Below the pieces are notes generated by a model that was not told the origin of the DNA, searched no databases, and saw nothing but the letters and a program-made list of their open reading frames with translations. The position numbers and the translations under genes were made by a program. 19,809 bases of DNA from JBHIDJ01 sp046760105 (GTDB lineage: Bacteria > Pseudomonadota > Gammaproteobacteria > Acidiferrobacterales > SPGG2), in NCBI GenBank assembly GCA_046760105.1, contig JBHIDJ010000051.1:1-19809 (forward strand), given 5' to 3'. This document shows, piece by piece, positions 14,697-19,809 of this stretch (the stretch's first letter is position 1; every line of letters begins with the position of its first letter).

Positions 14697-14887
14697 TATC
14701 GCTTCATCTCCGATGCCTGATGCGGGCGTGTCTCAATTTCCAACAGGTGGCCGGTCAGTATTTGCGCGTCCACGTCGGGACGTTGCGCGGGACCAAAGAA
14801 TGCGAAGAATAAGACCAGCAAGGCGATCACCTTAAGGCAGATTATAACTGCGATCTCGCGAGCTAATGGATGGCGGAACATGGGCAA
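14696..14887 (-). CDS. cydP: Cytochrome oxidase putative small subunit CydP
   Basis: A small protein of 61-63 residues found ahead of cydAB in many proteobacteria. The sequence FRHPLAREIAVIICLKVIAL then LVLFFAFFGPAQRPDVDAQIL shows the family pattern: a short polar N-terminus with RHPLxREI, one hydrophobic helix (about residues 11-31), then the conserved FGPAQRPxVD. TTG 14887 has the best-spaced Shine-Dalgarno (GGGAGGT, about five bases away); ATG 14881 is an alternative that would remove two residues. The stop overlaps the cydA start by one base. Its function is not established; an assembly or stability role for the bd oxidase is inferred from position. Confidence 0.85.
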   Translation of the reverse strand: MPMFRHPLAREIAVIICLKVIALLVLFFAFFGPAQRPDVDAQILTGHLLEIETRPHQASEMKR

Positions 14888-15102
14888 TCTTTACCTCCCT
14901 CCTCCAGCGGCGGATTCGTTTTCGTTACTTAGGTTGAACCCGTACTATACCGCTACCTAGGGCGGGTACGAAAGCGGTAAGCCTGCCGGCGATTGCTTGG
15001 ATTCTACTCTTTCGCTCCCACTCTCCGAACTCTGTTTGTGCCTAGGTGCTGGGCAAAGTCACTGTGCTTACCCGTGAAAGCAGCCGCTGATAAGCGCTGT
15101 CG

Positions 15103-15131
15103 TACGTAGATTCCCTAACACGCATACGTAG
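15103..15131. promoter_or_regulatory. Paired TACGTAG direct repeats, 22-bp spacing
   Basis: TACGTAG occurs at 15103-15109 and 15125-15131, each with a palindromic TACGTA core. The 22-bp start-to-start distance is close to two helical turns, as for cooperative binding of a dimeric regulator. TTGACC follows directly at 15132 and could be a -35 box, although no good -10 is found at standard spacing. Confidence 0.35.
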
Positions 15132-15238
15132 TTGACCCAAGACCAATGCGTCAATCCCCGAACTGTACTGAAAGGAAGAAATCTCCGATCATGTGCGGTG
15201 ACGACACCGTTCTGTCGCCTTGCTTTGCACGCGACGAC

Positions 15239-15255
15239 GTCGGCATGAAGCCGAC
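15239..15255 (+). promoter_or_regulatory. Leader hairpin upstream of the GDH gene
   Basis: A perfect 6-bp stem GTCGGC/GCCGAC with an ATGAA loop lies 80 bases before the GDH start. There is no U-run, so it is not a terminator; it may be an mRNA leader structure. Confidence 0.3.
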
Positions 15256-15297
15256 CATGCTTACCAAGGAAGGAGCTACGCCCTGTCCGGCGCTGGT

Positions 15298-15309
15298 GGT
15301 GACGTCACC
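15298..15309. promoter_or_regulatory. 12-bp perfect palindrome GGTGACGTCACC before the GDH gene
   Basis: The sequence is its own reverse complement and ends 26 bases before the ATG at 15336, just ahead of the GGAGGAG ribosome binding site. That is a plausible operator position for repression or a post-initiation block. No regulator is identified. Confidence 0.35.
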
Positions 15310-15335
15310 TTGTCAACTGCGGAGGAGCGAGAGCT

Positions 15336-16580
15336 ATGTTGGAAGAAAGCCACTACTACTTCAACAAGGCAGCGGATGTGCTGGATCTACCGTCCAAACT
15401 CAGGGACATAGTGCTCACACCCAAACGGGTGGTCAAAGTCGAGATCATCACCGAAGACGATCAGGGCCGGTTGCTGCATCATCTGGGCTTTCGCGTGCAG
15501 CACAATGATAGGCGCGGGCCGCTAAAGGGCGGTTTACGCTATCACCCCACGGTGGATGAAGATCACTCCACCGCGCTCGCCAATCTCATGACATGGAAGA
15601 CTGCTGTGGTGAACATCCCTTACGGTGGCGCCAAGGGAGGTATCAACTGTGATCCGAGCACGATGAGTGAACGGGAGCTACACGACGTGACCCGCACATT
15701 CGTAGAGCAGATCAAAGAGGTCATCGGTCCCACTCGCGACATACCGGCGCCGGATGTGAACACCAACCCCAAGGTCATGGGTTGGATCATGGATGCCTAC
15801 TCGGCCTTTTACGGGTTCTCCCCCGGTGTGGTCACCGGCAAGCCGCTGCACCTGTTCGGTTCCCCAGGCCGTGAGGAGGCGACCGGACGCGGCGTGATGT
15901 ACGCGCTGGAAGAAGCGCTCAAAGAGCAGGGCAAATCATTGTCGGATGTCACCGTAGCGGTGCAGGGGTTCGGCAACGTGGGCAGCAATGGGGCACGTCT
16001 AATCGCCGAGCGCGGTGGGACGATCGTGGCGGTGGCCGATCATATGGGCGGTGTATCGAACGCCAACGGATTAGATATTCCCAAGCTGATCGAGTGGACT
16101 GACGAGCATCGCACGGTGAAAGGATTTCCCGGGGGCGATGCGTTTGACGGTCCCGAGGTGCTCACCTGGAAGGCCGACGTGCTGATCCCAGCCGCGCTCG
16201 AAGATGTTATCACCAAGGAAAATGCCGGCGACGTGCAGGCGACGGTCGTTGCGGAAGCGGCCAACGGCCCCACCACCCCCGAGGCCGACGATATCCTGCA
16301 CAAAAGGGGGGTGACGGTGATACCGGACATCCTCGCGAACGCTGGCGGTGTGACGGTCAGTTACTTCGAATGGGCCCAGAACATTCAGCAATTCCGTTGG
16401 GAACTGGAACGCGTCAACGACGAGCTTGAGAAGACCATGCGCCGGGCGTATGCTGCGGTCCGCGAGGTCGCTCGCGAGAAGCAGCTCGATCTTCGTACCG
16501 CGGCGTTTGTCTTGGCGATCCGCCGAGTGGGACAGGCGGCGCTGTCGCGTCGTCACGTTTCCGAGCAGATCGATCTGTAA
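15336..16580 (+). CDS. gdhA: Glu/Leu/Phe/Val dehydrogenase (glutamate dehydrogenase-like)
   Basis: Reversibly deaminates an amino acid, most likely glutamate, to the 2-oxoacid plus ammonium with NAD(P). The 414-residue protein has GPLKGGLRYHP (61-71), MTWKTAVVNIPYGGAKGG (85-102) with catalytic Lys100, and PAPDVNT with Asp140, then GRGVMYALEEAL and the Rossmann motif VAVQGFGNVGSNGA near 206-219. The C-terminal region contains AEAANGPTTPEAD and PDILANAGGVTVSYFEWAQN, all standard. GFGNVG without an obvious phosphate-binding extension favours NAD. The start ATG follows GGAGGAG at eight bases. The ALS and ALDH genes follow on the same strand; the 118-bp gap to ALS leaves open whether they share a transcript. 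Confidence 0.93.
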   Translation: MLEESHYYFNKAADVLDLPSKLRDIVLTPKRVVKVEIITEDDQGRLLHHLGFRVQHNDRRGPLKGGLRYHPTVDEDHSTALANLMTWKTAVVNIPYGGAKGGINCDPSTMSERELHDVTRTFVEQIKEVIGPTRDIPAPDVNTNPKVMGWIMDAYSAFYGFSPGVVTGKPLHLFGSPGREEATGRGVMYALEEALKEQGKSLSDVTVAVQGFGNVGSNGARLIAERGGTIVAVADHMGGVSNANGLDIPKLIEWTDEHRTVKGFPGGDAFDGPEVLTWKADVLIPAALEDVITKENAGDVQATVVAEAANGPTTPEADDILHKRGVTVIPDILANAGGVTVSYFEWAQNIQQFRWELERVNDELEKTMRRAYAAVREVAREKQLDLRTAAFVLAIRRVGQAALSRRHVSEQIDL

Positions 16581-16698
16581 CGTCAACAATCAAGCCCAAA
16601 AAATCAAGGGACCACAGCCCCTTACCGAACCTTGAGGTCATCACTGATGATCAACCCTCGCCTCTTGATTTGAATGACAATCGTGGAAGGAGATTCCG

Positions 16699-18354
16699 AT
16701 GAATGCCTCTGAACTTTTTGTACGTTGCCTTGAGGAGGAAGGTGTTGAGTACATCTTCGGTGTTCCCGGAGAAGAAAACGCCGATATCATGATGTCACTG
16801 GAGGGATCTGAGAAGATCAAGTTCATTCTAACTCGCCACGAGCAGGGGGCGGCCTTCATGGCCGAGATCTATGGACGTTTGACTGGCAATCCGGCAGGCT
16901 GTTTGGGCACCCTGGGTCCCGGTGCCACCAACCTGATTACAGGGGTCGCTGACTCCAACATGGACCGTGCCCCGATGCTGGTGCTGACCGGACAGGGCTC
17001 CACGCAACGCCTGCACAAGGAGTCCCACCAGGTGATGGATGTGGTCGCGATGTTCCAGCCGGTAACCAAGTGGGCGACCACCGTCGTGCACCCCAACACC
17101 ATTCCGGAGATCATACGAAAGGCGGTGCGCGTAGCACGCACGGAAAAGCCAGGCGCGGTGCATATTGAGTTGCCGGAGGACGTTGCTAAGCTGGACGTCA
17201 CTACTTCCCCGTTGACTCCTCGCCGATTCCGGCGCGCGGTACCGGACGATGTCATCGTCGACGATGCCTTCGATATACTGAAGAACGCAAAAAGTCCGGT
17301 GATCCTCGCCGGTAACGGCTGTGTTCGCAAGCGCGCTAGCCGGCAGCTCCGCACTTTCTGCGAGAAGACCGGCATCGGCGTCATCAGCACGTTCATGGCC
17401 AAGGGCTGTGTCGACATGGATGCCGACTACTGCCTGTATACGATTGGGCTGGGTTCAAAGGACATCGTCTCGTTGGCTATCGACGCAGCCGACCTGGTGA
17501 TCGCCCTCGGCTTCGACATGGTGGAATACCACCCGCACCTGTGGAATCCCAATCGAAACAAGCGCATTCTGCATGCCGATTTCTTGCCGGCCGAGATCGA
17601 CGCCCACTACCACCCGGAGGTGGAGTTAATAGGGGATCTCGCGCTGACTCTCTCCATGCTCAATTTCCGCATAGACCGCCAAGGGGGTGTTCTTTCCTTC
17701 GACCTCGCCCGGCAGACCGAAACACGCAAGGCCATGGCGGAAGATCTAGCTGAGCACAAGGATGACGATACGACAGGGCTCATTCGGCCGCAGAAAGTGT
17801 TATGGGACCTGCGTGAGGTGATGGGACCACATGACATCCTGTTATCGGATGTGGGGGCCCATAAGATGTGGATTGCGCGCCACTACCACTGCCACGAGCC
17901 CAACACCTGTCTTATTCCGAACGGCTTCTGCTCGATGGGCTTTGCCCTTCCCGGCGCCATTGCGGCAGACCTTGTTCACCCTGACCGCCGTATCCTGGCC
18001 ATCAACGGGGATGGCGGTTTCATGATGAACGTGCAGGAGATGGAGACCGCGCGCCGGCTCAACAGCAACATCGTCGTTATGGTATGGGAAGATGGCGGGT
18101 ATGGGCTCATCGCCTGGAAGCAGCAAAATGAGTTCAACCGACACACCGATCTCTCCTTTGGCAATCCGGATTGGCTGAAGCTCGCAGACGCCTACGGGTG
18201 GAACGGCCACCGGGTGGAAAAGAGTAGCGAGCTCAAGGGGACATTGCAGCGGGCGCTCGAGGAGCCGGGGCCGAGTTTGGTCGTGATACCGATTGACTAC
18301 CGCGAGAATCAGATCCTCACCCAAAAGCTCGGTGAGATCACGGCGACCATCTGA
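16699..18354 (+). CDS. Acetolactate synthase large-subunit-like ThDP-dependent enzyme
   Basis: A thiamine-diphosphate enzyme of 551 residues, most like acetolactate synthases that condense two pyruvates. Visible features are the N-terminal Pyr domain IFGVPGEEN (19-27) and catalytic Glu48 in LTRHEQGAAFMAE, then GTLGPGATNLITGVADSNMD (70-89), and the C-terminal ThDP/Mg motif starting at GDGGFMMN (437-444) and ending at WEDGGYGLI (463-471), with Asp438 and Asp465 placed as metal ligands. No regulatory subunit gene (ilvN/ilvH) is adjacent. The order GDH-ALS-ALDH is unlike an ilv operon. It is therefore more likely a stand-alone catabolic-type or 2-oxoacid-converting enzyme than the biosynthetic AHAS. 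A strong GGAAGGAG precedes the ATG. The true substrate is uncertain. Confidence 0.88.
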   Translation: MNASELFVRCLEEEGVEYIFGVPGEENADIMMSLEGSEKIKFILTRHEQGAAFMAEIYGRLTGNPAGCLGTLGPGATNLITGVADSNMDRAPMLVLTGQGSTQRLHKESHQVMDVVAMFQPVTKWATTVVHPNTIPEIIRKAVRVARTEKPGAVHIELPEDVAKLDVTTSPLTPRRFRRAVPDDVIVDDAFDILKNAKSPVILAGNGCVRKRASRQLRTFCEKTGIGVISTFMAKGCVDMDADYCLYTIGLGSKDIVSLAIDAADLVIALGFDMVEYHPHLWNPNRNKRILHADFLPAEIDAHYHPEVELIGDLALTLSMLNFRIDRQGGVLSFDLARQTETRKAMAEDLAEHKDDDTTGLIRPQKVLWDLREVMGPHDILLSDVGAHKMWIARHYHCHEPNTCLIPNGFCSMGFALPGAIAADLVHPDRRILAINGDGGFMMNVQEMETARRLNSNIVVMVWEDGGYGLIAWKQQNEFNRHTDLSFGNPDWLKLADAYGWNGHRVEKSSELKGTLQRALEEPGPSLVVIPIDYRENQILTQKLGEITATI

Positions 18355-18369
18355 GCCGCGAGACGGCAC

Positions 18370-19809
18370 ATGAGCGAACACTTTCCGTTGATGATCATCG
18401 ATGCACCGGCCCGAAGTGGGTCACTGCCTGTGACAGCGCCGTACGACGGCGCGCTCATCGCAGAGGTGGACACCGGCGGCGAGCAGCATGTAGACAAGGC
18501 GTTGGATACGGCTTACGCCCTGTTTCGGGACCGCGACCGCTGGTTGCCTCTTTACCGGCGCATTGAAATCCTCGAGCGAGCCGCGCAATTGATGAGCGCG
18601 CCGCACCACCAGCTCGCGGAGGCGGCGGCTCGGGAAGGTGGCAAGCCCCTGATCGACTCCCGAGTGGAGGTGACACGGGCGATCGATGGCCTGCACCTGT
18701 GCGTGGAGACCCTGAAAAGCGAGCCCGGCCGCGTGATACCGATGGGCACGAGCCCGGCCTCGCGGAACCGGGTCGCGCTGACTCAGAAGGAACCGGTCGG
18801 CGTAGTGGTGGCCGTGAGCGCGTTCAACCACCCGCTTAACCTGATCGTGCATCAGGTGGCGGCTGCGGTGGCAGTCGGATGTCCGGTCATCGTCAAGCCG
18901 GCAGACGACACCCCGTTGTCATGCCTGCGCTTCGTGCAGATCCTTCGCGAGGCCGGGCTGCCGGATGAGTGGTGCCAGGTGCTGATTGCCGACAGCATTC
19001 CGGTAGCCGAACGGCTCGTCACGGACAAGCGGGTCGGCTTTTTCAGCTTTATCGGCAGCGCCAACGTAGGTTGGATGCTGCGCTCCAAGCTTGCACCCGG
19101 GACCCGGTGCGCCCTGGAGCATGGCGGCGCCGCGCCGGTGATCCTGGCCACCGATGCCGATCAGGGCCTCGCGCTCAAAGCCATTCTGAAAGGAGGCTTC
19201 TATCATGCCGGCCAGGTTTGCGTGTCAGTGCAACGGGTGTTTGCCCCGGCCGCCCACGCACGCACCTTCGCCGAGGCACTGGCCGACGGTGCGAGAAAGC
19301 TCAAGATCGGAAATCCCGTCGACGAGGCCACAGGGGTCGGTCCGCTGATCCGCCGTGCTGAGGTGATCCGCGTGCATGACTGGGTCCAAGAAGCGGTGGC
19401 CGGCGGGGCCGAGCGGCTCTCGGGCGGGGAGCCCATCAGCGAGAGCTTATATCCATGCACGGTGTTGCTCAACCCGCCTCAAGAAGCCAAGGTGAGCCAG
19501 CGTGAGATCTTCGGGCCCGTGGTCTGCGTCTATGGCTACGAAGACATCGATGAGGCGGTGGCAATGGCCAACAGTCTCCCCGTAGCGTTTCAGGGCGCAG
19601 TCTTTACGAAGAGCTTGGATACCGCCTTGCGAGTGTACAAACGCCTGGACGCGTCCGCAGTCATGGTCAACGATCACACTGCGTTTCGCGTGGACGGAAT
19701 GCCGTTCGCGGGTCTGCGGGAATCCGGACTCGCCGTAGGCGGCATTCCCTACACCATGCATGACATGCAGATCGAGAAGATGCTGGTGATCAACTCACCA
19801 GAGCTTTGA
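18370..19809 (+). CDS. Aldehyde dehydrogenase family protein
   Basis: An NAD(P)+-dependent aldehyde oxidoreductase of 479 residues, complete: its TGA is the last codon of the window. Catalytic features are Asn153 (SAFNHPLN), Lys176 (VKPADDTP), FSFIGSANVG (225-234), Glu250 in CALEHGGAAPVI and the nucleophile Cys284 in AGQVCVSVQRV, followed by EIFGPVVCVYGYED. The usual LELGG around the catalytic Glu reads LEHGG here. It begins 15 bases after the ALS stop, so the two are almost certainly cotranscribed, although the Shine-Dalgarno is weak (GAGAC). It lacks the phosphate-binding cues of succinylglutamate or betaine aldehyde dehydrogenases, so I do not assign a substrate; an aldehyde from the ALS-like enzyme's decarboxylation is one idea. 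Confidence 0.93.
   Translation: MSEHFPLMIIDAPARSGSLPVTAPYDGALIAEVDTGGEQHVDKALDTAYALFRDRDRWLPLYRRIEILERAAQLMSAPHHQLAEAAAREGGKPLIDSRVEVTRAIDGLHLCVETLKSEPGRVIPMGTSPASRNRVALTQKEPVGVVVAVSAFNHPLNLIVHQVAAAVAVGCPVIVKPADDTPLSCLRFVQILREAGLPDEWCQVLIADSIPVAERLVTDKRVGFFSFIGSANVGWMLRSKLAPGTRCALEHGGAAPVILATDADQGLALKAILKGGFYHAGQVCVSVQRVFAPAAHARTFAEALADGARKLKIGNPVDEATGVGPLIRRAEVIRVHDWVQEAVAGGAERLSGGEPISESLYPCTVLLNPPQEAKVSQREIFGPVVCVYGYEDIDEAVAMANSLPVAFQGAVFTKSLDTALRVYKRLDASAVMVNDHTAFRVDGMPFAGLRESGLAVGGIPYTMHDMQIEKMLVINSPEL

Larger units (their letters stand above)
14888..15335. promoter_or_regulatory. Divergent regulatory region between cydPABX and the GDH gene
   Basis: These 448 bases hold no convincing gene. 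On the minus strand a TATAGT (14944-14949) about 57 bases before cydP is a candidate -10 box, without a clear -35. Towards the GDH gene there are a pair of TACGTAG direct repeats (15103-15131), a short hairpin (15239-15255) and a 12-bp palindrome (15298-15309), listed separately. A + strand frame is open from 15146 through the region but overlaps the GDH start out of frame and resembles nothing I recognise. I see no clear FNR or ArcA site. Confidence 0.5.

Noticed and set aside
15146..15508. 120-codon + strand frame before and into the GDH gene
   Set aside because: It overlaps the first 170 bases of the GDH gene out of frame and its sequence matches nothing; a short leader peptide starting at ATG 15191 cannot be excluded but has a poorly placed ribosome binding site.
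16601..16671. Inverted repeat AAATCAAG / CTTGATTT in the GDH-ALS gap as a terminator
   Set aside because: The 55-base loop and the lack of a T-run make it unconvincing.

Overview
The window looks like a chromosomal segment of a gammaproteobacterium, probably an environmental lineage. The main clues are an E. coli-type long-Q-loop CydA encoded in a cydP-cydA-cydB-cydX run, a soluble transhydrogenase, proteobacterial zwf/pgl/glk proteins and strong Shine-Dalgarno sites at most genes. Genus-level placement is not possible from the sequence alone. There are no rRNA or tRNA genes, no CRISPR array and no intact transposase. Most of the window is ordinary central metabolism; the unusual parts are decayed gene-plus-repeat elements wedged between the metabolic genes.

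Layout. 1-726: an insertion-sequence-end-like inverted repeat, a G-rich tract, a broken DUF559 endonuclease-like gene, and a 214-bp tandem duplication carrying GC-rich palindromes whose second copy runs into the ribosome binding site of zwf. 727-4398 (+): zwf, pgl and glk; between pgl and glk sits a relic of a four-helix-bundle (23S rRNA IVP family) gene flanked by inverted arrays of 7-bp repeats, which now supply the last residues of pgl and the bases directly before the glk start. 4380-5181 (-): a ferredoxin-reductase remnant and gluconokinase. 5433-6311 (+): an SMP-30/gluconolactonase-family protein. 6340-9051 (-): a glucose-1-dehydrogenase-like SDR and a GH15 glucoamylase/trehalase-like enzyme. 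9210-11632 (-): a DUF4380 mutarotase-like protein and a pyridine nucleotide transhydrogenase. 11814-14887 (-): the cytochrome bd oxidase operon cydP-A-B-X, including a 44-codon cydX. 14888-15335: a divergent regulatory region with several symmetric motifs. 15336-19809 (+): a Glu/Leu/Phe/Val dehydrogenase, an acetolactate-synthase-like ThDP enzyme and an aldehyde dehydrogenase whose stop codon is the last base of the window.

How it fits together. The left half encodes two parallel routes from glucose to 6-phosphogluconate: a phosphorylated one (glk, zwf, pgl) and a direct oxidative one (SDR dehydrogenase, SMP-30 lactonase, gluconokinase). The GH15 enzyme could release glucose from trehalose or another alpha-glucoside, and the transhydrogenase could balance the NAD(P)H produced. 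Cytochrome bd gives a high-affinity terminal oxidase. The GDH-ALS-ALDH group links amino-acid/2-oxoacid, pyruvate and aldehyde metabolism, but its exact pathway is not clear from the sequence.
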